A DNA stretch of 64,000 bases from Ichthyophis bannanicus (lineage: Eukaryota > Chordata > Amphibia > Gymnophiona > Ichthyophiidae). Of the stretch, positions 34,223 to 44,315 are shown piece by piece; the stretch's first letter is position 1, and every line of letters begins with the position of its first letter. The notes under the pieces were generated by a model. It was not told the origin of the DNA. It was given only the letters and a program-made list of their open reading frames with translations, and did not search any database. Both the position numbers and the translations under genes were made by a program. The stretch is taken from assembly GCA_033557465.1 (NCBI GenBank), contig CM066031.1:1232103312-1232167311 (forward strand), written 5' to 3'.

Positions 34223-35155
34223 TTTATTTATTTATTTATTTAACATGTTTTGTATCCCGCCTTTTCCTTCAATCAAAGCGGTTAATACAGCACAAAGTTA
34301 AACAAAGGTGAGGGAAACATACATTGCATTATCATTACATCACAACAAAACACTAGGAGTACAAACAGGGAACACAGTACATAACTTACATTACATTACC
34401 TTACATTAACTACAAACAGCATATCGCTGAACAGAATGAGCATATAGCAGCAGATAGTGGGTCTCGCACGGTCCACCGCCTAAGGGCCACGCCAAAGGGC
34501 CCTCTTGCGAGGCCCTCAGGCGCGGGCCCGCAAGGCACGGGCGCGCCATTGCTGAAGGGATTTTAAATGATTTGAGAAGTGCTCAGATTGGCTGCAGTTT
34601 TCTCTCACACACAGTTCCCAACTAAGTAGGCACAGCTGATTCTCACTCACAGCTCACAGGATCGTTGGAGCCTTTGCTGAAGGGATTCTAAATGATTTGA
34701 AAAGTGCTCAGATTGGCTGCAGTTTTCTCTCACACACAGTTCCCAACTAAGTAGGCACAGCTGATTCTCACTCACTGCTCACAGGATCGTTGGAGCCTTT
34801 GCTGAAGGGATTCTAAATGATTTGAAAAGTGCTCAGATTGGCTGCAGTTTTCTCTCACACACAGTTCCCAACTAAGTAGGCACAGCTGATTCTCACTCAC
34901 TGCTCACAGGATCGTTGGAGCCTTTGCTGAAGGGATTCTAAATGATTTGAAAAGTGCTCAGATTGGCTGCAGTTTTCTCTCACACACAGTTCCCAACTAA
35001 GTAGGCACAGCTGATTCTCACTCACTGCTCACAGGATCGTTGGAGCCTTTGCTGAAGGGATTCTAAATGATTTGAAAAGTGCTCAGATTGGCTGCAGTTT
35101 TCTCTCACACACAGTTCCCAACTAAGTAGGCACAGCTGATTCTCACTCACTGCTA
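34223..35155 (-). mobile_element. Internally deleted L2-clade LINE
   Basis: On the minus strand a LINE 5' region (five promoter monomers, then a GC box at about 34475-34545) is followed directly by about 230 bp of L2 3' end, closing in (aaat)n at 34223-34245. All coding sequence is absent. The GC box (taagggccacgccaaaggg) is the same one found at 43209 and, inverted, near 54840. This joins a LINE promoter to a LINE 3' recognition end, the form of a non-autonomous derivative. Confidence 0.6.
34551..35155. repeat. 125-bp tandem array, five units
   Basis: Unit starts (gctgaaggga) at 34551, 34676, 34801, 34926 and 35051 are exactly 125 bp apart. The last unit is cut at the hAT cassette border. 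Units are nearly identical, so the array expanded recently. Word order (gctgaag..., ttaaa..., gctcagattggctgc) parallels the 134-bp monomers at 43278-43515, so these are probably LINE promoter monomers. Confidence 0.95.
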
Positions 35156-37622
35156 AATGGGAACCCCCAAAAGCCAAACTTGGGATGTACAACAACACTG
35201 GAGAAATAAAACTATAAATTAATTTCCTCTTGTACTAAACAAAACACAAAAGACGTTAACAATGCACATTTCCCAGAGCTGCTATATTCCAGTTAATAAA
35301 TTCAAAATAAAAAAGTATTTTTCTACCTTTTGTTGCTTGTGCATTTTCTTTTCAGTTGCAATTGCTCCAGTCATTTTCTTCTGGTTTCTTTGTGTCTTCT
35401 GCGAGCTATCCATTTTCCTTTCTTCTCTTTTAGATTTTTTTCCAAATTTTTTCTCTATATCTGCTTTAACATACTGATCTTTCCCCTTTTGCTCTTTCCT
35501 CCATTTCTTTCCTTATTCCTTTATCATCCACTCAAATTTCACCCTTCCATTCTCAATCTCCACTTACTCTTCCAATACCCGGCCCATCGTAGACTTTTCT
35601 TCCCTCCCACACAAAAAATCTTTTCCCCTCTCCATTCTCATTCCCCATCCCTTTCTAGTCCTCCCCCAAAATCAGCTCCTTTATAGTTCTAGACCCACCC
35701 AGCATCTGCCCCCTTCTAGTCCCAGTCTCCCAAGCTTCCACATCAGCCCATTTCCAGTCCTAGCCTCCCATATGCTGTTTTCCAGTTCCATTCCAGCCCC
35801 CCATCAGCCCATTTCCACTCCAAGCTCCCCATCAGCCCATTTCCAGCCCTATTCCAACTCCCATCAGCCCACTTCCAGTCCTATTCCAGCCCCCATCAGC
35901 CCATTTCCAGTCCTATTCCAGCCCATCACCCATTTGCAGTCCACGTTCCCCCCATCAGCCCATTTCTAGTCCTATCCTAGCTCCTCTTCAGCCCATTTGC
36001 AGTCCTAGCCCCCCCCATATGCTCTTTTCCAGTTCCATTCCAGTCCCCCATCAGCCCATTTCCACTCCACGCTCCCCCATCATCTAATTTCCAATCCTAG
36101 CCCCCTCGTCAGCCCACTTCGACCTATTCCAGCCCCCATCAGCCCATTTCCAATCCTAATCCAGCTCTTCATCAGCCCATTTCCAGTCCAAGTTCCCCCC
36201 CACCATCACAGCCCATTTCGTCCATTCCCCCCACCATCACAGCCCATTTGCAGTCGTCCCCCCCATCACAGCCCAATTGTAGTCCGTTCCCTCCATCACA
36301 GCCCATTTCCAGTCCGTTCCCCCCACCATCACAGCCCACTTGCAGTCCTCCCCCCCACAGCCCAATTGCAGTCCATTTCCCCCCACATCACAGCCCATTT
36401 CCAGTCTGTTTCCCCCCATCACAGCCCATTTCCAGTCCTTTCCCCCCCACCATCACAGCCCAATTGCAGTCCATTCCCCCTCCCCACATCACAGCCCATT
36501 TCCAGTCTGTTTCACCCCATCACAGCCCATTTACAGTCTGTTCCCCCCACCATCACAGCCCACTTGCAGTCCTCCCCCCCACAGCCCAATTGCAGTCCAT
36601 TCCCCCCCCCCACATCACAACCCATTTCCAGTCTGTTTCCCCCCATCACAGCCCATTACCAGTCCGTTCCTCCCCACCATCACAGCCCATTTCCAGTCCG
36701 TTTCCCCCCCATCACAGCCCAATTGCAGTCCATTCCCCCTCATCACAGACCATTTCCAGTCTGTTTCCCCCATCACAGCCCAATTGCAGTCCGTTCCCCC
36801 GCATCACCGCCCATTTCCAGTCTGTTCTCCCCCATCACAACCCAATTGCAGTCCATTCCCCGCCACATCACAGCCCATTTCCAGTCCGTTCCCCCCCCAC
36901 CATCACAGCCCATTTCCAGTCCGTTCCCCCCATCACAGCCCAATTGCAGTCCGTTCCCCCCCATCACATCACATTTCCTGTCTGTTTCCCCCCATCAAAG
37001 CCCATTTCCAGTCCTTTCCCCCCCCCCACCATCTCAACCCACTTGCAGTCCTCCCCCCCACAGCCCAATTGCAGTCCATTCCCCCCCCCCACATCACAGC
37101 CCATTTCCAGTCTGTTCTCCCCCATCACAGCCCAATTGCAGTCCGTTCCCCCCATCACAGCACATTTCCAGTCTGTTTCCCCCATCACAGCCCATTTCCA
37201 GTCTGTTTCCCCCCATCTCAGCCCATCTAGTCCTAGCCACCCCCCCTCCGAAGAGCCCCACACCGTCTAAGGGGCTGCAGAGGGAGCCGGGGAAGCCCGC
37301 GCGAGGCCCCGGCCCCCTCTGCACAGCCCACCAGCGTGAAAAACCTTTACCTTCCCGCTGGCGGCTGTTTCAATGAAGCCGCGAATGCCGGGAAAGGTTA
37401 AAGGCAATGCCCTTTAACCTCTCCCGGCATTCGCGGCTTCATTGAAACAGCCGCCAGCGTGAAGGTAAAAGCTCTTCACGCTGGCGGGCTGTGCAGAGGG
37501 AGCCGGGGCTTTGGCGGGCTTCCCCGGCTCCCTTTGCAGCCGTCCATTGAGCGAGAATGTGGTTCGCGCAGGGCCCCCTGAAGCGCGGGGCCCTGTGCGA
37601 ACAACATTCTCGCTCAATGGAT
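35156..37622 (-). repeat. hAT cassette copy 3: unique segment, C-rich minisatellite and two palindromes
   Basis: It is the reverse complement of the order seen in copies 1 and 2: the unique part (35156-35700), then C-rich units of about 31 bp (ccatcacagcccatttccag plus a C run) to about 37235, then the GC-rich palindrome 37268-37540. A second hairpin (ccattgagcgagaatgt against its complement) occupies 37541-37622. Three long serine/proline/histidine-rich frames here are produced by the C-rich units. Confidence 0.85.
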
Positions 37623-38407
37623 GGGCCTGCCCTGGAGGGTATTGTGGGAGATGGTGTCAAAAGCTGCGGATATGTCTAGGAAGAGCATAGTATATCCAGA
37701 GTGTTTGGTCTGTGTACCTTTGATAAGGGTGTTCAGTAGTGATATCATGAGGGTCTTGACTCCATGCAATGGGCAGAATCCGTGTTGTTGTGGGTCCAGG
37801 ACGTTGTTGGTATCCAGGTGGTCTTGGAGCTGCTGTTGAATTATCTTCTCGATGACTTTGGTGGGGAATGGGAGACTTGCTATAGGCCTGAAGGAGGTGG
37901 GGTTGAGGGGTCCAGGTTGTTTTTTTTTAGTGTTGGGCAAATGACGGAGGTTTTGAGGATGTCTGGCATGTGTCCTTGCTTGAGAGATTCGTTGACAATG
38001 TGGGTTAGGGCTGCGCTTATGTCCTCTTTAGATTTCTTTATCCACTCCACAGGGCAGGGATCTAATGGAGAGGTAGTGGTGTTTAGGCAGGAGATAGTGG
38101 CTTCTATCTTTTCTTTGGTGACTGTTTCGAATGTACTCCAGTCTGTGCCTTTAGTAGCAGGGTAGGTTGTTGTCATTGTTGTTGCATTCAATTGTGGGTT
38201 GGGTGGTTGTTGGAGCTGTTTGTATTGGCATGCTAGTAGTTCCGGTGGGATATTTGGGAGCTGGTTGGAGTGGTTGGGTGCCTTTGTTAGCTTCTTGACA
38301 ATCTCAAAGAGCTCACGTGGTCTGTTTATTGAAGTATTTATAATTTTCAAGTGATAGGTCCTTTTTGCTTTATCTGTTTCTGTGCGGTAAGTGTCTAGTT
38401 CACTCAT
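37614..38407 (-). pseudogene. L2-clade ORF2, linker and RT 5' half, broken
   Basis: The frame at 38407-37880 covers the region before the RT (LTKAPNHSN, PCPVEWIKKSKEDISAALTH, SLKQGHMPDILKTSVICPTL). The overlapping frame at 37940-37614 continues with RPIASLPFPTKVIEKIIQQQ, QQHGFCPLHGVKTL and MLFLDISAAFDTISHNTL, where the hAT interrupts. A frameshift at about 37880-37930 separates the two. Confidence 0.9.
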
Positions 38408-38792
38408 GTATTTTGCTTTGTCGTCTTCTTTTTTGGTCTTTCTCCATTTTCTCTCAGTTCTCCTGAGTGGGGTCTTTAGTCTCCATAGGTCGGGGGTGAA
38501 CCACCGGGCTCTTGTTGCAGTAGCTCTGGTTTTGGTGCTGTTTGTCGTTGTACATGATGCTACTACTACTACTACTATTTAGCATTTCTAGAGCACCACA
38601 CACGCAGTGCTGCACAGCTAACCTACAAGAGGTAGTCAACATACAAGAGACAGTCCCTGCCCATCAGAGTCATGCTCATTGGAGCTTACAATCTAGTTAG
38701 AATAGTACATTAGTTAAGGTACGGTGTGGTACAATTTGGTCTGTAGTTTGGTCATAAACGTTGACGGGGGTTGGGGTGGGATGAGGAAGGAG

Positions 38793-40680
38793 TTAGGATC
38801 TAAATGCAATGGTGAAGAGGTGGGTCTTTAACCTGGATTTGAAGAGGGCCAGTGAGGGTGCCTGGCGCACAGACGCATGTAGGCTGTTCCAGGCATAAGG
38901 TGCAGCAAGTTGAAAGGAGCGCAATCGGGAGTTTGTGGTGCAGGTGAAAGGCATTGAAAGAAGTAATTTGTTAGTGAAGCGCAAATATCGAGAGGGGATG
39001 TAGGGAGAGATAAGAGATAAGAGGTATTGAGGGGCCATAGAGTGAATGCATTTATAGATCAGCAGGAGAAGCTTGAATTGGATGTGGAACTGGACAGGGA
39101 GCCAGTGAAGTGACTTGAGAAGAGGAGTAATATGGGCATGGAGAGGCTGGCAGAAGATTAGATGAGCAGCGTGATTTTGTATAGATTGAAGGGGAAGGAG
39201 GTGGCTCACGGGAAGACCAGCGAGGAGTAGATTGCAGTAATCGAGGCGGGAGGAGATTAAGGAGTGGATAAGCATTTTGGTAGTGTGTTCAGAGAGGAAG
39301 GGGCAGATTTTGCTGATGTTGTACAGAAAGAAGCGGCAGGTCTTAGCTACAAGCTTGATATGAGCGGAGAAGGAGAGAGAGGTGTCAAAGATAACCCCTA
39401 GATTGCGGGCCGAGGGAACAGGAAGGATAGTAGATCCATCCACATGGATTAAGAGAGGGGGAAGTGGGGGGGGGAGGAGTTAGGTGGGAAGACAAGGAGT
39501 TCAGTCTTGGCCATGTTCAATTTCAATCATCGATGCGACATCCAGGCAGCGATGTCCGAAAGACAGGCAGAGATCTTGGACTGGGTTGCTGTAGAAATAT
39601 TAGGTGTGGAGAGGTAGATTTGTGAGTCATCGGCGTAGAGATGGAAGCCATGGAAGGAGATAAGCGTGCCAAGGCCTTGGGTATAGAGAGAGAAGAGGAG
39701 GGGGCCCAAGACAGATCCCTGGGGTACACCTACATGGAGCAGGGTAGGCGAGGAGGAGGAGCCACCAGAGCATACGCTGAATGAGCGATGGGAGAGGTAG
39801 GAGGAGAACCAGGATAGTACGGAGTCCTTGAAGCAAAGCAAGGAGAGTGTGATAAGGAGAAGGTCATGATCAATGGTGTCAAAGGCAGCAGAAAGGTCAA
39901 GAAGGATGAGGATAGAATAGAGGCCCTTGGATTTAGCCAGGAACAGGTCGTTTGTGACTTTTTTGAGTGCCGTTTCAGGGGAGTGTAGGGGATGGAAGCC
40001 AGATTGAAGTGGGTCAAGGAGGGCCTGGGCGGTGAGGATGTCAAGGCAGCGACAGTGGACTGCTCGTTCTAGTAGTTTGGATATGAAGGGAAGGAGGGAA
40101 ATGGGTCAATAGTTAGAAGGGCATGTGGGATCAAGTGAGGGTTTCTTGAGGAGGGGTGTGACAACAGCATGTTTGAAGTCAAAGGGGACGGTTGCAGTGG
40201 AGAGTGAGAGGTTGTGGATAGGGGTGATGGAGGAGGCAATGGTGAGGGGGATGGAACGTAGGAGATGGGTGGGAATAGGGTCCGATGAACAGGTGGTGGG
40301 TTTGGAGGAGGACAGAAGGAGTGCAGTTTCTTCCTCAGAGATCGGTGGGAAGGAGGAGAGGGTGGCAGAGGGAGTATGGCTGGGGGAGGAGAATTGGAGA
40401 GGAGGGGAGGTAGATGGGGGGTAGGGAATTGGAGGGTAATCTTGTGGATTTTGTCATGGAAGTAGTCGGCTAGGGTTTGGGCAGAAAGGGAGGGTGGGAT
40501 CGGGGGTGGGGGAACCTTGAGGAGAGAATTGAGGGTATTAAAGAGACGGCAAGGATCAGGGCAAGGGAGTTGGTCAGACAGATATAGTAATCTTGTTTGG
40601 CAAGTGCTAAGGCTGACTGGAAGGAGCCAAGCATGAATTTGAAGTGTAGAAGGTCTTCCGGGTTGCGGGATTTGGACCAA
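38793..40680 (-). pseudogene. LINE reverse transcriptase and C-terminal domain, broken
   Basis: Frame 39841-39527 carries [33 protein letters not shown] and [12 protein letters not shown], so YADD is intact. Frame 39443-38793 follows with VPSARNLGVIFDTSLSF, SRLDYCNLLLAGLP, ITPLLKSLHWLPVQ and LAAPYAWNSLH. Upstream frames 40680-40069 and 40044-39730 hold serine/proline-rich linker and early RT blocks in shifted frames. Confidence 0.85.
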
Positions 40681-40891
40681 GCTCGTTCGGCAGAACGGGC
40701 ACAGATGCGTAGGTGATGGATTGTCGGTGAAAGCCAGGGTTGGGGGGTAGATCGTTTGACAGGACGTGTGGTGGGAGGGGCAAGAGTGTCAAGGGCTGAG
40801 AATAATGTAGCATTGTATGAAGATAATGCCTCGTCGACGGACTTGGAGGATAAAATGGCGGAAAGAGATGGAGAGATGGTGGAAGAGAGAG

Positions 40892-41485
40892 TCAGAGGAT
40901 CAATATTATGAAGGTTTCTAGATAGGTCAGAGGAGCACAACGAGGTTGGGATGGTGGAAGTTGAAGAGTAAATGTTAAGAAGTGATGGTCAGATGAGGGA
41001 AGGATTGATTTGTGGAAGTTTGAAGAGGAGGAGTTGGAGGAGAGTATTAGGTCAAGGCAGTGGCCATGTAGATGTGTGGGGGCAGTGGAGCAAAGTTGGA
41101 GGTCGAACAAGGAGGTAATAGCGAGGAACTCTGAGGCATGGGGGTCGGGGGAGTTGTCGTTGTGAATGTTGAAATCGCCAAGAATAAGAGTGGGGGAGGA
41201 GGGGTCCATAAAGGCAGAAAGCCAGGAATCAAAGTTGGTGAGAAGGTTGATTTGGGTTATTCGGAGGGGAAGTGGTGAGAGGAGGCGAATGGAGGGGACT
41301 TCGAAGGAGAGGGGGGAGTGTGATTGGGGTGGCAGAAGGGGTTGGAATTGGCAGGAGGGAGAGTGTAGGAGGCCAACACCACCACCGCGACCAGTAGATC
41401 GAGGTGTATGGGAGAACTGGTAGCCCCCACAGCAGAGAGAGGCAATGGATGTGGTGTCGTCTGGGGGGAGCCAGGTCTCGGTCAA
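40892..41485 (-). pseudogene. LINE endonuclease domain, C-terminal two-thirds
   Basis: The 197-residue frame shows TETWLPPDD, GRGGGVGLLH, LILGDFNIHND and SSDHHFLTFTL, the expected endonuclease order with the catalytic GDFN and SDH blocks kept. The start of the domain is in another frame upstream. Confidence 0.8.
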
Positions 41486-42479
41486 GGCAAGAAGGTGTAA
41501 GGCATTGGAGATGAAAAGGTCATGAATAAAAGGGGTCTTTTTGATGACTGAGCATGCGTTCCATAGGGCACATGAAAACGGGAGAGCGGAGGGGGGGGAG
41601 GAGAGGGATGTGGATAAGGTTGGATAAGTTACGTGTAGATTTCTTATCAGAGTAGCGTGGGGGTCTATTTCTAGGGTGATGCCGAGATTTAGAGGGAGCA
41701 GGGTGTGGGTGGGTGAGTCTGAGTGAGTGTGCTCTCTAAGAGGGATATGAGGGAGGGGAAATGTGCGGTAAATTGATGGTATCGGGTAGGTTATGTGGGG
41801 GATTATTTCTGGGGGTAGGGTTGGAGTTGATATCTATGGATAAGTGATTGTGGGATGAATGGGGGAGGGCGGAGGGCGGGAGGAGCGAGATGTGGATGAG
41901 ATTAGATGGGGTACATAAGGAACTTTTTCTAGTGTGAGAAAGAAATTGGGGGGGGGGCAGGGTTGGGATTGATGTTACCAGATAAGAGAAGGAGAAGGAG
42001 TATTAGCGAGCGAGGTATAGTGGAGATAGTACGGCGGAAGCGAGAGTGGGGTTGCCTTAAAGAGAGGGGAGCTGGTTGAATGCGGGGGATGGTGTGAAGA
42101 AGCTCAAGAGCCGGTGCAAGGCTAGGGGGAAGGACGGAGGGAGAAGTGAGGAAGGTAGAGAGGGGGACTGGTTGAATGCGGGAGATGGTGTGTGGAAGCT
42201 CAAGGGCAGGTGCTAGGCTAGGGGGCAGAGTGGAGGGGGAAGTGAGGAAGGTAGGGGAAGGGTAGGGGGACGAGGAGGGAGGGTGTTGGTAGGAGGGGAG
42301 GTAGTTGGGGAGGATAATGAAGAGGAGGACAATGAGATGTGGGGCCATGGTAGTGGGCAGCAGTAGTGTCTGAGCAGCAAGGTCTGAGCAAGCAATGGGT
42401 AGCAAGTTCTAGGCAGACGACGGGTGGAAATTGATAGGCAGACAAGCAGGCAGTGGGTAGCAGTTCAATGCGAGCAATG

Positions 42480-43080
42480 GGTAGCAAGCAGAGGATAAGC
42501 AGTGGATAACAGTTCTAGACAGCAATGGGTGACGGTACTATGCAACAATGGGTGGCACAGTATGCAAGCAAGGGGTAGCAGTACTATGCAACAATGGATA
42601 AGCAATGGATAACAGTTCAGTAAAACAGTGGGTGGCAACAGTATGCAAAACAATGGGTGGCAACGGTAAGCAAAACAATAAGCAATGGATGACAGTTCAA
42701 TACAACAGTGGGTGGCAGCAGTATGCAAAAACAATGGGTGGCAGCAGTATGCAAAACAATAAGCAATGGATAACAGTTCAGTACAACAGTGGGTGGCAGC
42801 AGAATGCAAAACAATGGGTAGCAATACTATGCAAGCGATGAATAAGCAATGGATAATGGTTCTATGCAGCGATGGGTAGCAGTTCTATGCCCAGCAGTGG
42901 GTAGCAGTACCATGTAGGCAATGGGAACAATGCTAATCAAACAGAGGATAGTGGTGCTATGCAGGCGGTGGGTAATAGTTCAATGCCAACAATGGGTAGC
43001 AGAACAGTGCAGGCAGTGGGTAGCAAGTTCTAGGCGGGTAGTGAGAGGAAGAACAATGCCAGCAGTGGGAAGCAAGACAA
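42480..43080 (-). repeat. Degenerate tandem repeat in the LINE 5' region
   Basis: Units of roughly 35-60 bp based on 'gcaatgggtagcagttctat' and 'caacagtgggtggcagca' repeat about a dozen times with many small changes. They lie upstream of the ORF region of the minus-strand LINE, so probably in its 5' UTR. Confidence 0.8.
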
Positions 43081-43189
43081 AAGAGAGTTACTTGAAGGTA
43101 CCAGGGTGGAACTTGTGAGATGGTTTGGTCTGGAGGCGATGTATGGGGGAGTGATCCAGCCTACTCAACCCCAGCAGCTATGGAGCACT

Positions 43190-43515
43190 GGGGCTCGCTC
43201 CTCGGGCCCACGCTTAAGGGCCACGCCAAAGGGCCCTCTGGCGAGGCCCTCAGGCGCGGGCCCGCCAGACGCGGGCGTGCCTGGAGCGCTGAAGATCTTA
43301 AAAGCTGGTTCTTCGGCCTGATTGGCCTCGCGATGGGGAGCAGGGAGGAGCTCAACTGCCTGCTCCCTTCCCCAACACCGATCGGGTAGCTGGAGGGGGA
43401 CTTCCGTGGCACGCCTGGAGCGCTGAAGATTTTAAAAGCTGGTTCTTCGGCCTGATTGGCCTCGCGGTGGGGAGCAGGGAGGAGCTCAACTGCCTGCTCC
43501 CTTCCCCAATGCCGA
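43190..43515 (-). promoter_or_regulatory. L2-clade 5' region: GC box and two 134-bp monomers
   Basis: The GC box (taagggccacgccaaaggg and its partial inverse gaggccctcaggcgcgggcc) lies at 43209-43265. Two tandem units follow, with ctggagcgct at 43281 and 43415, exactly 134 bp apart. In minus-strand orientation the monomers come first and the GC box next, as at 34460-35155 and, on the other strand, near 54360-54850. Confidence 0.7.
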
Positions 43516-43940
43516 GATTGCAGTATTCCAGATGTTGATCAGGTCTTCGATTTTGGAGGAGTTCCCATGCAAATTCACTGTTAAATTATAATCTTCTTCT
43601 TATGTTTTTCTTGACCCATCCCAACTGCTGGCATTTCTGAGTGCTTATAGGTCTGCTGTTGCTGAGGAATCTTCCACTGTATAATTGGGATGTCTGGCTG
43701 TACACTTGTTGATTTCCTTTAGTACTGGTAAGTAAGTTTGTTTCCTAATAGGATTCTTCCCCCTATGTTGTGGGCTGTAGTGGGGGTCAGTTTTGGGAGT
43801 GACCTAGAATATGGTTTTTCCTTCAGTTTTTGTATTTTCTCTTGTGTTAAAATTTATGATATTGTCCCCTTTTTCCTGACAAGTATATTGCATGCTTGGT
43901 TGTTTTTTGTAAAATGAGAAATATAAAATTAAAAAAAAAA

Positions 43941-44178
43941 ATCAAGGCCCTGGGAGACTCGCAGGGGACTGTTATCCTTCACACACTTGGACTGCAGCAG
44001 ATGCACTTCCAGGCACCAGAGGAGCCACCTTTTGACATCGGGGCAGGGGACCTATAAAGATCAAGGTCCTGGGAGACCTGCTGGGAACTCTTATCCTTCA
44101 CCCACCTGGACTGCAGCTGATGCATTTCCCGACACCAGAGGAGCCATCTGGTGATGTCGGGGCAGGGGACTATAAAGA
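43941..44178 (+). promoter_or_regulatory. Two 119-bp monomers at the 5' end of an L1
   Basis: Atcaagg(c/t)cctgggagac starts at 43941 and again at 44060. The two units match along their length to ggggcaggggac(c)tataaag. They begin right after the A-rich tail of the preceding L1 and precede ORF1, the layout of monomeric L1 promoters. Confidence 0.7.
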
Positions 44179-44315
44179 TCTTGATACTTATGCGGGACGC
44201 GAATGCGGGCATTTCCTCGGGGTGTGATCCAAAGGGGCATGTCCTAAGGGCCTGGCCAGGGCTCTTGGGTACCCCTTTGACACACTTGGTGCACAAGAGG
44301 AGCCTCTGCTGATCT

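Larger units (their letters stand above)
33730..37634. mobile_element. 3.9-kb hAT-type element inserted in the L2 RT
   Basis: It is flanked by a perfect 8-bp duplication GAGGGTAT (33722-33729 and 37635-37642). Ends are imperfect inverted repeats: CAGGGGCGGCCCA at the left, and at the right, read inward, CAGGGCAGGCCCA. No transposase frame is seen. 33760-34222 holds one open frame of 102 codons (33850-34158) with no recognisable domain. The rest is nested repeats: an internally deleted LINE and a cassette shared with the hAT copies at 3857 and 6512, in opposite orientation. Confidence 0.85.
32408..38555 (-). mobile_element. L2-clade LINE, split by a hAT
   Basis: The 3' end lies at 32408, with taaataaataaa and the aaagcgggatataaatgcag type of 3' terminus on the minus strand. 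RT pieces lie at 33740-32692 and 38407-37614, separated by the hAT at 33730-37634. The reading CDTISHNTLQ... resumes directly with LLHRLQEIGIKD once the hAT and one target duplication are removed. Its 5' part is interrupted at 38555 by another LINE. The 5' promoter monomers at 43190-43515 may be its start. Confidence 0.8.
38556..43100 (-). mobile_element. Second L2-clade LINE, nearly full length
   Basis: It reads on the minus strand from a repeated 5' region (about 43080) through endonuclease and RT to a 3' tail with (tag)n at about 38560-38578. It interrupts the upstream part of the L2 at 32408-38555. ORF2 is fragmented among several frames. The 5' boundary is uncertain (43080-43180). Confidence 0.8.
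24820..43940 (+). mobile_element. L1 carrying only ORF1, split into three blocks
   Basis: Block 1 (24820-25338) encodes the coiled coil and RRM of an L1 ORF1 protein (TLETIWTAITQLGKSLVPQ, then NLWLTNFPKSAV...KEMLRSYFLEVFRVPVES...YYMP). Block 2 (about 32176-32408) resumes with DVSAVGDEA and TFSLSSDRDWFLKVLF, and reaches QFFLKF, the C-terminal domain. Block 3 (about 43555-43680) continues with PCKFTV and YVFLDPSQLLAFLSAYRS to a stop. Only about 260 bases follow before an A-rich tail (43930-43940), and no ORF2 is present. Several internal stops make it a relic. The gaps are exactly the CR1 (25339-32175) and the L2-clade stack (32408-43550). The ORF1-plus-tail form resembles HAL1 elements of mammals. 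Confidence 0.8.

Noticed and set aside
34551..35155. Regular 125-bp repeat considered as a CRISPR array
   Set aside because: Units are contiguous without unique spacers and lie in eukaryotic transposon DNA. It is a tandem array.
36248..37376. Three overlapping 296-340 codon Ser/Pro/His-rich frames
   Set aside because: All three frames are open because the C-rich minisatellite has no stop words. They are by-products of the repeat.
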